Shown piece by piece: positions 22,869 through 34,569 of a DNA stretch of 64,000 bases (the stretch's first letter is position 1; every line of letters begins with the position of its first letter). The position numbers were made by a program, and so were the translations under genes. Source of the DNA: Auricularia sp. M13 (lineage: Eukaryota > Basidiomycota > Agaricomycetes > Auriculariales > Auriculariaceae); NCBI GenBank assembly GCA_037042915.1, contig CM073193.1, positions 8,370,001 through 8,434,000 of the forward strand, read 5' to 3'. Under the pieces are notes generated by a model that saw nothing but the letters and a program-made list of their open reading frames with translations, had not been told where the DNA came from and made no database searches.

Positions 22869-24710
22869 ATGCTGCCCTTCGACCGCCCCAACCCGCTCAA
22901 AGACTCGCGCTCGCCGCCAGTCAAGCAGCCAAGTCCGACGACGGCAAGAAAAACAAGAAGCCGGGCGACCAGCCGCCGCATTCCGCGCCCGTCTGCAACT
23001 CAGTCTCGGCAAGCTCCCGCGCTCGTCAGTCCCGGTGAGCTGCTGGACGTGTACGGGCGGGACACGCGCTCCTGCCAGGACGCGTATCGCGAATTCAAGA
23101 ACATCCTGCCCGACGCCGTGCCCGACGGCACGTGTACATCTGCGGCCCGCACGATCCCAAAGTCCGGCTCACTAACGTTCGCCCGCCTCGGCTGGAGGAC
23201 ATCATGTGTACTACGTGCGGCGCGACCTGGCCCGATTTGTCCACCTTTCGCACGAAGGCATACGAACAACGCATATTCATCAGGGTTCGTGATTTTTCTC
23301 CGTCGTTCATTCGCCAACTTAGAACGCGCGCAGTGCCTTCTGTGCAAGCCTGACCCTGTCCCGGGCACACCGAAAGGTCGCACCGGCCCATGCGCTGTAT
23401 ACGACCTGTCGCACGTCGAGTTCGCCGCATTCCCAGCCAAACATCTTCAAGATCGTGCGTCGTTGCAGTGTGCGCGATTCGTTCATATACTGATGTCGCT
23501 GCTAGTTCTGCGAAAGAAAGTAGCCAAAAACAAAGCAGTCAGCGATAACGCGACGGCGTCGACTTCAGCGATTCCCGACACGGTCTCCGACACGCACGAA
23601 GGCGGCGGCGGGACCCTCGCGGCGCCTGATGCTCCTCCCTTAAAATCCGAAGACGCCAACGCCCACGCCAACACCGCTGCCGTCGTCGCGTCGGGATCGC
23701 CCTCGTCGAAATCCGCTGCCGGCAGTGCCGACAGCCCCGTCGATGTGGACGCAGTCGTTGCTAGCGGCGCCCCTGCCGCTAACGCACTGGCTGCTGCGTT
23801 GCTCGCGAGTGGGGCTCCGGCGAGCAAGGTCCCGTTTACCCAGGCGAACATGAAGATCTTCCTCAAGGCGTATCTGTCTGCAAAAGCCGAGCACGAGGCC
23901 GAGTTCGCGACGACGGGCACGCCCAGCAAGAACGCCGGCGCCACGCCGCCCAAGCGCTCGCCGACCGCGCAGCAAGCCAGCGGGTCCGGGACTTCGCGCA
24001 ACAACACTTCGTCGCAGGCGCGTGAGGCGTCCGCCGCGCCATCCACCATTTCGGACGCGGACGACGACGACAACAAGGCAAAGGCAAACCCGGGGCCCGC
24101 GTCTTCTTCGTCCATCAGCACCGCCGCTTCCGACTCGGCGCCCCGGGCGGTTGCGCCGTTTCCGCTGAGTCGCGCAGGCCTCAACATCAGCCGCAACATC
24201 ACCGTCCGCATTGAGCTGCTTGTGAGTCTGCCTCGCTGCTGTCGTGTTGCGCTCCGCTGACATCGGGTTTAGAACCACAATTTCGAGGAGCACACCGTCG
24301 CCATCGTAAACAACGAGCTCAAGTTTCCTGCGCTCGCGAGCTGCTTCAGCATGCTGGCCGCCCCCGGCAAGCTCGTCGCCCTCGAGTTCTTCGACGCCCT
24401 CTTGCGCGAGTGGTCGCGCTACGGCCGATACAGTGAGCTCCGCGTGCATGCCCATCAAAATGTTGTCATCGGCCGCATGGTCAACACGCCGGCGCTGTCG
24501 ATCACCCAGGTCATCGAGATCACCTCGAGCGACGAGGAGTCAGAGCCCGCGCCCGACCTCAAGGGCAAAGGCAAGGCAAAGGGCAAGAAGCGCAGCAGCT
24601 CAGGAAAGGACAAGGAGCGTCTGCACAAGAAGCGTCGTGGCGGTGGTGACAGCGGCGACGACGAGCGCGAGAATGCCGGAAATGATCCCTTTGGTTTTTT
24701 TGATCCTTAG
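22869..24710 (+). CDS. gene Y1: Ser/Ala-rich nuclear-type cassette protein with SIM-like motif
   Basis: Starts at ATG 22869 behind a TATA box; clear last intron 24222-24272 (GTGAGT..TTAG) and stop at 24708-24710. A C-x2-C motif (DIMCTTCGATWPD, near 23205) is in a different frame from the N-terminus; one missing base near 23130 or an unrecognised splice would explain this. The middle is low-complexity Ser/Ala/Asp/Pro. The last part has a folded-looking segment (NHNFEEHTVAIVNNELKF; ALEFFDALLREWSRYGRY), then ITQVIEITSSDEE, which fits a SUMO-interaction motif, then a Lys/Arg-rich nuclear-localisation-like tail ending NDPFGFFDP. The positional counterpart Y2 (51341-53047) has the same plan. Function unknown; nuclear location and SUMO binding are inference. 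Confidence 0.55.
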
Positions 24711-25299
24711 ATAGCGAAGTCTTCCCAGTTGTGATCCATGCTGCCCGCAATATATGATTTGCATTATGCTCAGACTTGCGTGCGCAAATGTCTGAGACCC
24801 GCGATCGGCAGACTCTGGCATTTTGACATCAGCCGAACCAAAGACTTGGCGCTTCCGATGTGGCTGTGCTCAGTTCGAGCGGAGCTTCGGGGTATATTCG
24901 CCCGCATCGGCACGTTCCGCATCTTTACCGTCTTCACCGAGGGACGGCTCTCGCAGGCACCGCGCGCCCAGCACTACAGTGTGCCGCGTGCGTTGCCCCG
25001 AGAGCTTCGCGCAAAGAGTCTAGTACTACTGTGTACCACTCAGAGCGCGGAGGTCGGCAGCCCACGGACAAGCCCACTCACTTCAACGCGCCGCGGCAGC
25101 CAGGTCAGTGACTGCAGCGGTGCATCGTCGCTACGCCACGTTTTGCGTCGTTGAGTAGCTGCACGCAGCATAGGCAACAAGACCCTTCCGGGGATCCCAC
25201 TCGAGGTCGCAAACGAAGCGTAATCTGCAACGGTGAGTGCAGCGCTGGTACTGCGTGTCACAGCGCCCAGCCGTCGTGCGATGCCAGACGCAGGTTACT

Positions 25300-28200
25300 G
25301 ACGCGCAGCGCGCCTCAGATGTTGGGGGATTTCGCGGCTGTCGAGCACGGCGACGATCAGGCTCGCGCTGTCACTCCACCGCTGGACCCGTAAGTCTGGC
25401 CTGCCCAATCTGTCACCTATGGGATTGATGTCTTCCGCAGAGAGGCAGCCGCTGCAATTCCTGCTGAGTTCACAAAGGAAGAGGAGGAGACGACCGAAAC
25501 CGCGCTCGCACTCGCCGACTTCGCTGCAATTCGGTATCCAACACGGCGATTGACGGGCGAGGTCGGCAGGTACATCAGCGTCGAGATGCTCGTATTTCTG
25601 CGCTGCATGGAGAACGTGCACGAGATACACGAGCTTCGTCGGCGTCACACGCCCGGCGTCGACGCGGCGCTGAATCGACTCATACTGCCGTGGCGAGACC
25701 CCCTCCCTTTCCTATCAACGATGAAGCATGGCACCGTTGGCTGCTGCAACCGCCTCCCGAGGGTACGCAGCAATACGGCTTCTTCTCCCTCGGTCCGATG
25801 CCTTTGCCAAAGCCGTGGGGGCCGCGCACCAGGCCGTTCAAAGACGAATTTGACCTCGCCGAGTATTTGGAGAAGACTTGGCTACCGGACTCAACGGCCT
25901 GGCTGGAGAAAGCGAGCGTTGTCGTCAAGAAAGGCGAGGTCAACGCGGAGCAAATGCGAGTTCGGGACCGAGAAGAAAAGCTACGGCGCAGCGCCCAAGA
26001 CCGCATTTGCGTTCATGAAGCCGTGCGAGACGCCGCTCAGCAGTGAACATGCCGTACTGTGGCACGTCCTCCCGCGCGAAGCGTATCGACGCGATCCGCT
26101 CGCTGCCGAAATTGCGAGATTTCTTCTACAACTCGTATACGCTCTTCCCCGCTCCCGAGCCTAATCAACACGGAAATCTTGTGTACATTCGCACCAACGT
26201 CGACTATATTCCGCCACTGCCCCCTACATCGCTACCCGTCCGGCGACGGACGGCCGTTACGGCGCGGGCGAGTTGTCGCGATACGCGCAATGGCATGAGA
26301 TCGGCATGTGGTATCGCGCTTTCATTCCCCAGGCGCGCTCAGATGGCCGGCCGCACCGCAACGAGCATCAAGCTCTCGACCAAGACATCGCGTGGTACGT
26401 GCCCGACTTTCCTGGGCATTTCACATCGTGTGGCCGGAACATGTACATGTGCGGCGAGCAACTCAGGCGGAAGATGAACTTGTATTGGAGGATGGACTAC
26501 GAGAAGCTGCTGGACAACATGCAACGCCACCCCCGCCTCGTCGGCCAGCCCTATTCGATGGTCAACAGCGGTCTTCTCGCGCTTGACCTGCTCACCCACC
26601 ACCAAGTGACGAAGCGCGAGGCAGTGGAATCCATCGCGAGCTTCCAGCGGGCTCTGCTCGAGATGCGCGGCTGGAACGAATATGTGCGCTGTCGAGTCTG
26701 GCTTCGCCAGTTGTCGAACCGCCATCCAGGCGCGCCGATGCTTCCAACCGCGAACGCAATGGATGGACGGACGCGACGCTGGACGCGCGGCGTCTTCCCT
26801 CACGATCATGAGATCGCGGAGCGCTACGGGCAGTATGGCATCCCCGTGTTCATGGTCGAAGTAGTGACCAGGGATTTTGTGCCGAACAAGGACGAGTACG
26901 CGCCGGGCAGCATGGTCTTCATCAACGACTTGCTGCAGCTGCATCACGCGAAAGGCCTGGAGCGACTCGCGCGCTGTGTCGCACACCGGAGCGTATCAGG
27001 AGGATCGGCATCTGCAATGGGGCCAACCTCCCCGCCTGCGACCGACGAATTCCGGCAAGACGCGACATCGTTATGAACGACGACGGACCGCCGCCACCGC
27101 CGCCAGTCTCGCGCCGCCAGTCTCCGCGCCGCCAGTCTCCGCGCCGCCAGTCTCCGCGCCGCAAGTGCTGCCAACGCCGACCGCGCCGCCCGTTCCAGCG
27201 ACGGCACCGCCAAGGCAACATCCACGAACTTCGCCGTCGGCACCGGGAGGAAGATGGGCTAGCAGTTCGACGCTGACAGGTGCGTACCGGCGTTCGATAC
27301 TGCGACGCAGCGACTAATATTGGCTATGTAGTTCTTCCCTACGATGACCACCCCGGTCTCAACAGCGTGCGCGGCGGCGTCGAGGATGCGATGGAGGTGG
27401 ATAATCAGCACGCAGTCCGCGGTCAGAAGCAGAAAGCCAAAGGTATGCTGCGTATGACCTCCTTGCGCCGTGAGGGTTCACGAGATGCATCAGGCCAGCT
27501 CGGGCAGCAAAAGAAACCCCGCAAGGAAGAGCAGGCGCGTGGCGCGAAGAAGCGCGAGCGCGAGACGAAGGCCGCGGACAAGGTGCGATGGCCGTACAGC
27601 AAGCGTCGCGCCGACAAGCCTCCGTATCCCGCCTGGTGGCCGCAGGACTGGCAGGTGGCAGAAGACGCCGTCGCAAAGACTTTGGGGCGATCCGAAGAGC
27701 GCGTCAAGATGCTGTCTGTTGCGCCCGACTTTCCGGTCGATGAAAAAGCAAATCCCGGGCGCCTGCTGCTGGTACCTGTCATGGAGCATCTCGTGGGCTT
27801 TCGCGGCGAGGACAAGGAGACGAAGCGTTCGCTCATGCTGGCCGCGTGGATGAGGATCCGACCGCAACGGATGCGCAGCCTGGCGACGCAGCCTATCCGA
27901 GAAGTTTCCAAGTTCGACCGCGAGGATTGGCGCGCCATCCTGCGCGCCGTCATCCCTGCAACTCGCGATGTTGAATGGACGAAGAGACTCGGATTATACG
28001 TCGAGCCCGAGCCAGAAGCGATCCAGGTCGAGCTGGATGTCGCACCGGTGCAGCTGCACATACCGTCTTTCGAGGCGTCATCCTCGATCTCGTCCTCGTC
28101 GTCTGCCGCATCGACTTACGCTTCCGAGCCTCCATCGACAGCGCCCACTACGCGAGCGCCGAGCCCCGTCGAGGGCGAAGGCGGGCAGGGTTACGACTCA

Positions 28201-29720
28201 GACGACGACGTCGACATGACGCGCGTCAACCCCCGACGGCACTCGCATCGAGGTTGAGAGCCGGTACTTCGAGAATGCAGTGGGTGGGCAGCGCACTTCG
28301 GACGGACGACTTTTGGCGCGCGAGGACGATCGTTACCTCCACGAGCCGTCGGGTTGGCGCTCGACAAAGAAGGGGAACAAACGAGCGCTCAAGGACTTCG
28401 AGCACTTTGGCGAGGAAGGTGAAGGTGACGATGGCTTTCTGGAGTTCAAGCTCTTCGGTCTCAAGGGCAACAATCGGGCCGATTACGAGGACTGTTTCCA
28501 GTGGTGGGATTACGAGAACGGCAGGGTGCTGTACTACCTCATGGACGACGGGATCTGCGAAGGCGGCGCTCTGGCAGGAGAGCGCTTGACAAAGCCGCTG
28601 CGGTTGTACAGCGGGAACACGCCCAAGTACCTGTATGGGACGAAGGATAAGCCCGTTCAGCTGCGCCTCTGGCCGGCGCAGTCCTTCGACGCTCCGTGAG
28701 TGCGCGTCATCGCTGTGAGGACCAAGTTCACTAATTACAACCTGCGCTACTAGCTTGCAGGTTCCCATGGACGCGCTCGGGGCGGTCGGCTCGCGCACGC
28801 GCAGCCGGAGATTCGCATTGGCAGACAGCGAGTACGCCAAGCTCTACCCGAACGCACCGCCGCCAGGAAGCCTTCCTCCAGCCGCACCTGCAGCTCCAGC
28901 CGCACCTGCACTCGAGCATCTCTCTTCCGGGCCGCAAGCTGCCTCCACCTCAACATCCTCCGCGTCGTCCGCGCCGCGACCTTCATCCTCGCTCACATCG
29001 TTGGCGCCGCAACCCACGGCAACATCACTGACGTCGTCGGCGCTGCAAGCCGCAGTCGCCTCCACCTCTGCCGTCAGCGTCGTCGGCGCCGCAGCCCACC
29101 GCAACATCCTCGACGTCAGTCGTGCCCTCAGAAACGCGTCCCTTCGTCGGCCCGATGCCGCGTCAGCGCCTGCACGATGTGCTGCAGCCCGAGGAAGGCC
29201 CGTTGTTCTACAACAATCATATGCTGCCTGCGTTCGCATGTGCCCCGGGCGACTTGAAATACGTCTGGCCGTCCGCGGAATGGAGGACGATGATTATCTG
29301 GGACATGGCCGAGCTCACGTTTCGCACTGCGCTATTCCAGCTCGATGACCATCTGCGTCGCGCGTACCCGTCGTGCGAGGCGCTGAACACGGAGTCGGTG
29401 CTCGAGCGTACGCGCATGATAACAGAGATCTGGGGCGACACAACGTTCGTGCCGAAAGGGCGAGTCCTCTGACCGCTGCGGACTGGCGCCAGCGGCAAGC
29501 TTCGATACGGGCATTCCACCGCGTCGCGTCTACTTGGCCGCGCGCAGCTCTGCCCGCCATGCCCGACGCATTCGACGACGAGTCGCATTTCGTGTCTTGC
29601 GAGCAAAAGGTCTGGGGCGCATATACCCAGACCTATTCGGATTACTTCTTGCGCGCGAGCCGCCAGTTCCGATGCTGTACCCGACTGTTGTCCCGTGGTC
29701 CGCGTAAAAACCTGCCTCAA
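25300..29720 (+). pseudogene. gene Z1: decayed copy of the Z family
   Basis: Pieces in order match the intact Z2 protein (57613-61725): FFYNSYTLFPAPEPN..LVYIRTN (about 26130-26200), RYGAGELSRYAQWHEIGMWY..AFIPQ (26255-26335), a long open piece to RGVFPHDHEIAERYGQYGIP (26790-26850), YPAWWPQDWQVAEDAV (27625), AAWMRIRPQRM (27840), WRAILRAVIPATRDVEWTKR (27930-27990) and WDMAELTFRTALFQLDDHLR (29300-29360) through KVWGAYTQTYSDYFLR (about 29610). Consecutive pieces fall in different frames with no suitable introns: changes are needed near 25690, 26040, 26240, 28230 and 29458. So this is a broken relic. A segment at 28280-28699 (VESRYFENAVGGQRTSDG; DYEDCFQWWDYENGR) has no obvious Z2 counterpart. Confidence 0.65.
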
Positions 29721-29779
29721 TATCATCTTGCATTGTACGTATCGTCTGCTCGAACACAATTACGTCTCTCAGTTACAAT

Positions 29780-31130
29780 ATGGTTGGTGGGTATCGACTT
29801 GAATTAATTCTTCTCGATGCGACCTGCATCATCGTTGACTTGATTAAGGCGCGCACCCGTGCACTTTGGCGCACAGTACAGCTAATCATTGTTTACAGTA
29901 CGGTCGAAGCTGTTTTGCATCAAGAAAGCACCAATCTATTGAAGGATGTACAGGATAAAGCTGACTACAAGAGAGAGCTGCTCAACGAGCATTTGATCAA
30001 GAAACATGGTGGAAAACGAGAGGGTGCGTAAGCTTCAGGCTGTGCTCGGGTGAGTGGAGTCTGACTTCAAGCAAGCGTACGCAAACGCAACAGACAAGAG
30101 GTACGCGAAGGCGCCGCGGGCCGGAGACAGTCTTGACCGCTGACTCGAGGTCGGGGAATCTAACGATGAGGCAGGAAGCAGTCACGAGGATGACAGGAAA
30201 ACAAGCAAATGAAAGAACGGTCGCAAGGCAAAACGGTGGGAAGGCGAATTGACCATCGTCGACAGCCTGCCGGAACATCGCAAACACAGTTCCTAGTGCC
30301 TGTAATCACGATGTGAGTGAAGTTATAGGTGAATACGCGCGCGTACACGTAACGTACCTCAAGATGTCCAAGGCCAGAAGGCAGCGTCACAATGCGACGC
30401 CTGTCTGTATGGTGGACGACGCTCTGGACGGCGTCATCAACCGTGAGTAAAGTAAAATCAACAATGGCGAGAATTCTGACTGACCTGAGAATTGCTCGCA
30501 GCAGGCAACGCGGCAGCTTGATTCGCGTGAGTACGATTATCCTCGCTTGCTGCGAGATCGCCGTTGACTGCTTGGAGCGCTCCCAGCGGTTGACCATTGT
30601 CGCCATCGGCTATGCTCTGAGCGTCCATGGGCAGAGCGACGAAGTCCACAGCAAGCCCGGCGTTTACACCTTGCAGGCGGTATTGCGCAGAAGCGCTTGG
30701 TCTGCGCGTTGCTGGGAGGCCGAGGGGAACAGCATAGCTGCCATAGCAGCTATAGGCAAGCCGTCGCGCTGAGCGTCAGACGCGTGAGTCGGCGGCGCCA
30801 CGTCGACACTCTGCGGGCCATCGCTAGAGGCGTCGTCGGACGCCCACGCCGACGCCGAAGCCCTGCGCGCCGAAATCAACCGGACAGTCGGCTGGTTGTT
30901 GCGGCGTCGGCGTCGTCGTCGAGCCCGTCCTTGAGCCACAGCGCGCGTTAGCACGGCGGGTATGTTCGGGCACGCGCAGAGGCCCGCCGTGCGCAACGGC
31001 GCCCAGCTCCGCATGTCCGTGCTGTGGAGTATGATCGAGCAGCGACGCGACGTGCGCGTCGTCAGCGCTCGTCTCGTTCGTCGGCATCTGGTTGCTGCTG
31101 GACATGGAGAGAGCAGCGGGAGCCGGCCGA
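29780..31130. other. right part of the 17.6-kb element, no clear gene
   Basis: Short open frames on both strands, none recognisable. The minus strand around 30458-30649 gives an Ala/Asn/Gln-rich piece; no module 2 counterpart was found for it. Confidence 0.4.
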
Positions 31131-31139
31131 CGAGCTGTC

Positions 31140-33000
31140 ATGCTTGACAGCGGCCGTTACGCCCTTGCCCGCTCGACTGTGCCCCTCGTTTGCCCGCCGC
31201 CCACTCGCTTGCCCGCTGCCCGCCTCGTCATCCTCATCCATCGCCTCTGCGCCTCTGCGCGTATGTGTGTCGTCAAACGCGCACAGCAGAGGCGCAGAGC
31301 CGGCCGCCCTCGCGCTCTGTTCCATCCCCGGGCTCCGTCCCATCCCCCCGCTCGTCTGGCCACCGCGCGCGCCTGCTCGCCCCTCGCCCCGCGCGCGCAG
31401 ACGCGCAGATGCGCAAAGTCGCCCATCTGGACGCCCGCGCGCCGCGCTCGTCTCTCGCCGCCCACTCGCCTGCCCGCGGCCGCCTGGTCATTTACGCGCA
31501 GAGGCGCGCGGCGCTCGTCTGCCCACACCGCCAGCCTGCTCGCCGTGATGCGCAGACACGACGCTCGTACGCGCAGAGGCGCAGAGTCGGCCGCCCTCGC
31601 GCTCTGTCCCATCTCCGAGCTCCGTCCCACGCCCCTGCTCGCCCTCGCTCCGTACGCGCAGACGCGCAGCATCTGGGCGCCCGCGCGCCGCGCTCGTCTC
31701 TCGCCGCTCACTCGCCTGCCCGCGGCCCGCCTGGTCATTTACGCGCAGAGGCGCGCGGCGCTCGTCTGCCCACCGCGCCCGCGCCCCGCCTGCCCACCGC
31801 GCCCGCCTGCTCGCCGTGACGCGCAGACAACGCACGTACGCGCACAGGCGCAGACGCAGACGCCCGCGCGCTCCTTCCTATCCCCCCACTGCGCTCGTCT
31901 GCCCGCGCGCTCGTCTGCCCACCGCGCGCCCGCGCCCGCCTGCCCACCGCGCCCTCCTGCTCGCCGTGGTGCTCGCCGTGGCCCCGTACGCGCCGACGCG
32001 CCGACGCGCAAAGGCGCCCGCGCAGACGATCCGCCACCCACAGACCGTCCGCGCCGTACGGCCAGCCCTCGCGCTCGCCGTGCCGCCTGCGCCCAGCGCA
32101 GATGCGCAAACGCGGAGCCCGTCCGCCCGCTCGTCTATCCACCGCGCCGGCCTGCTCGCCGTCGCCCGCCTGCCCACCGCGCCCTCCTGCTCGCCGTCGT
32201 GCTCGCCGTGGCCCGTGCAGCGCGCCGACGCGCTGACGCGCGCAAGGCGCCCATCCAGTCGCGCGCGCGCCGCGCTCGTCTACCCACCGCGCTCGCCTGC
32301 CCACCGCGCCTGCCCACCGCGCGCTCCTGCCCACCGCGCGCTCCTGCCCACCGCGCGCTCCTGCTCGCCGTCGGGCTCGCCGTGGCCCGCACGCGCCCAC
32401 GCGCCCCACGCGCAAAGGCGCCCATCGAGACGCCCGCGCGCCCGTTCACCTGCCCGCCGTCGGCGCAGCCCCTGTCCCGCTTGTTCTCTCGCCGCCCGCC
32501 TGCCCGTCTTCCCGCGCGCCCACTCGTATGCCGACCTTCACGTGTCGCCCGCACGCGCGCAGACGCGCGGAGCCGCGACAGCTCGTCGCCGACGTCTCGT
32601 GCCGCCGCCCGCGCCCGCCCGCAGTCGTCGGCTCGCGCTCGTCTACCCGCCGCGCCCAACCGCCGCTCACCTGCCCGCCGCGCCCGCAGTCCCCCTGCCC
32701 ATCTTCCCGCGCGGCCGCTCGTATGGAGGCCTCAGACGTGCAGTGCGGCCGCTCATCTGCGCGCCGTCGCCGACGTCTCTTCTCGCCGCCCGCAGTCGGT
32801 CCGCGTGCCCTCGTCTATCCGCCGCGCCCGGCCGCCACTCTCCTCCTCGCCGCGCGCACCTGCCCATCCTCCCGCGCTCGCCCCGCTCGTGTGCCGGCCT
32901 TGTCGCCGTCTTGCGCACGCGCTGACACGCAGACCCGCAAAGGCAGTCTGCCCGCCGTTGCTGCCGTCCCATCCCGCTACCCCCGCCCGCTCTTCTGCCT
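31140..33000. repeat. GC-rich degenerate minisatellite
   Basis: About 1.9 kb built of imperfect repeats of units such as GCCCGCCTGCCCACCGCGCC and GCTCGTCTGCCCACC; a longer unit, CGCCTGGTCATTTACGCGCA, recurs at about 31484 and 31727. Several frames stay open for hundreds of codons on both strands only because the repeat lacks A/T; the translations are Arg/Ala/Pro repeats and should not be taken as genes. Confidence 0.8.
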
Positions 33001-33341
33001 GACATGACTGTACTTCCGACACGTATAATCCATCCCATGTTTTCATACTCTGTTGCTTGTTTCACGCCCGATCTCATGCTGTGAATTAAATAAAAGTGAA
33101 CATGACTTGCAGCCTGACTGATTTGTGCACGTTGCATCATTCGGTAATGCCCACTGACTTTGCATCGTTCACTAATGACTTAGCAGCTGAGACCGCCTCG
33201 ACTGACCGGTGGTTTCAGCGCCAGTCAGTCAAGGCAGTCTCAGCAGACACACCAACACTATGTATATATTAAAGATGGGGCATGTAGCCCACAATATGGG
33301 GCACCCCGCCCCCGGCCCTATATGCGGGGCACCCCATATGC

Positions 33342-33380
33342 GGGGCAATTATCCCAGAAAGAGACCGCTTCGGATATCCG
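33342..33380 (-). repeat. right terminal inverted repeat of the 17.6-kb element
   Basis: Reverse complement of 15813-15851 with 8 mismatches in 39. Ends in GGATATCCG. Confidence 0.85.
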
Positions 33381-33388
33381 TCATACTC
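33381..33388. repeat. target-site duplication of the 17.6-kb element, right
   Basis: TCATACTC, identical to 15805-15812. Confidence 0.85.
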
Positions 33389-33395
33389 TATTATG

Positions 33396-33971
33396 TCACA
33401 TATCTTCGCAGACGTCCATCGCCGCGTTGTGAAAGTTCATATATTTCCTCAGATAGTTATGAACGGTCTCGCGTGCGTGTCTACGCTTGCTCTCATCTCC
33501 GACCTCGTACGCTATCTCACTAATCATCAAACTGGCAACAGCCTCGACAATGGCCTGCTGCAAAGTCAGGCGATGTGTAACTTCATCAATGCACTGAGTC
33601 CTTTCGACGGCGCGGTAGACCCATCGTCGAATATAGGACTGACTGTCCATGCGGGAAAGACTGATGCGAGGTAAATCTGAAAGAACTCGGGGAAAACGAT
33701 GATGAATGTAGCGCTAATGGGCGGATACACATTGAGTTAGTTTTTGCTGGAGGGAAACCGACAAACGAACCTTCAGTTCCTCGGGACTGAGAGCAACGAT
33801 GGGAATACCATCGAATTGCGCAAGAGGCCTTGAAGTCGCGGTGACGGGTTCAGCCGTGGGACGGACGTTCTCCAAGTCAGCGCAACAGCTGAGAGGCTTG
33901 TTTATGGACCTATCGCCCAATACAGCTGTTTCACTGGGCGAGGTCGGCCGTCCTTGAGTCGTTGAGTCCAT
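33396..33971 (-). CDS. small hypothetical protein p2, two exons
   Basis: Exon 1 33971-33771 (67 codons), intron 33714-33770 (57 bp), exon 2 33713-33396; 172 residues. Exon 1 ends AQFDGIPIVALSPEELK; exon 2 opens RYIHHRFPRVLSDL and continues with helical sequence (RWVYRAVERTQCIDEVTHRL). It is a paralog of p1 (15059-15553), with the same intron position and phase and the same 21-codon lead of exon 2, plus a longer N-terminus. The stop codon is only 8 bp from the target duplication of the 17.6-kb element. No family recognised; function unknown. Confidence 0.65.
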
Positions 33972-34569
33972 CAAAACAGGTGCTTAAGCTCTGGGAGCAT
34001 CCTCTGGCAGTTCAAGGGCCCTTTTATAGTCTGGCGCAAGGCATAAACGCGGAGATGTCTCGAAGTGTAACTGCGAGATCGTGTCTTAGGTTCGACGCGT
34101 GAGACATCGCTACAAACACATGATGTTAGGATGTTCACTTGGAGCCATGTTCGCGATGGGCATGAACACACAATACGATTTTTGACATGTTATAGTCCAC
34201 ACTTGACCAAGCCTACGGCGCAACACGTTTTGGACGGACAGCGAGTTCGATGTTCATGGTGCGCGGTAGAGAGAGAAGCGGGCAGAACAGGAAACGAGCA
34301 AAAAAGGACGCGGGTAGGAGAGGAAGCGGCAGAAGGCGATAAGATGCAGATAAAATATGTTCGCTTAGGCTGGTACGGCGAGGTCGGTCAACAAAAGATC
34401 ATTCCTGTTGATAACATAAGACGAGAAAAAGCAGATCGTCAGGAGTCACGCACGCTTCGTCAAAGTCGTAACCTATGATGGAGATGAAGTTCGCGAGCCA
34501 CTTCCACTGCACAATCGTTAATGAAGTAAGAGCGTTTGGATGGGCACGTACTCATCCGCGATGAATTTG

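Larger units (their letters stand above)
15813..33380. mobile_element. 17.6-kb composite KDZ-type element (module 1)
   Basis: The left 39 bp (15813-15851) match the reverse complement of the right 39 bp (33342-33380) at 31 of 39 ungapped positions; the inner 26 (CGGTCTCTT..TGGGATAATTGCCCC) match at 24. The element is flanked by a perfect 8-bp duplication, TCATACTC. It carries, in order, a KDZ-type transposase relic (minus), gene X1 (minus), gene Y1 (plus), broken gene Z1 (plus) and a GC-rich minisatellite. It splits two tandem paralogous genes (p1 and p2). The inverted repeats plus duplication define a single insertion; the gene content shows it is far larger than a minimal transposon. The same gene order recurs at 44.6-61.7 kb. 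Confidence 0.85.

Noticed and set aside
23640-24458. Long minus-strand frames antisense to gene Y1
   Set aside because: Shadows of a Ser/Ala-rich coding region of high GC; they cross a well-defined plus-strand intron and lack domains.
31092-33002. A 636-codon open frame and several other long frames on both strands
   Set aside because: They lie in the GC-rich minisatellite and translate to Arg/Ala/Pro repeats; openness follows from lack of A/T.
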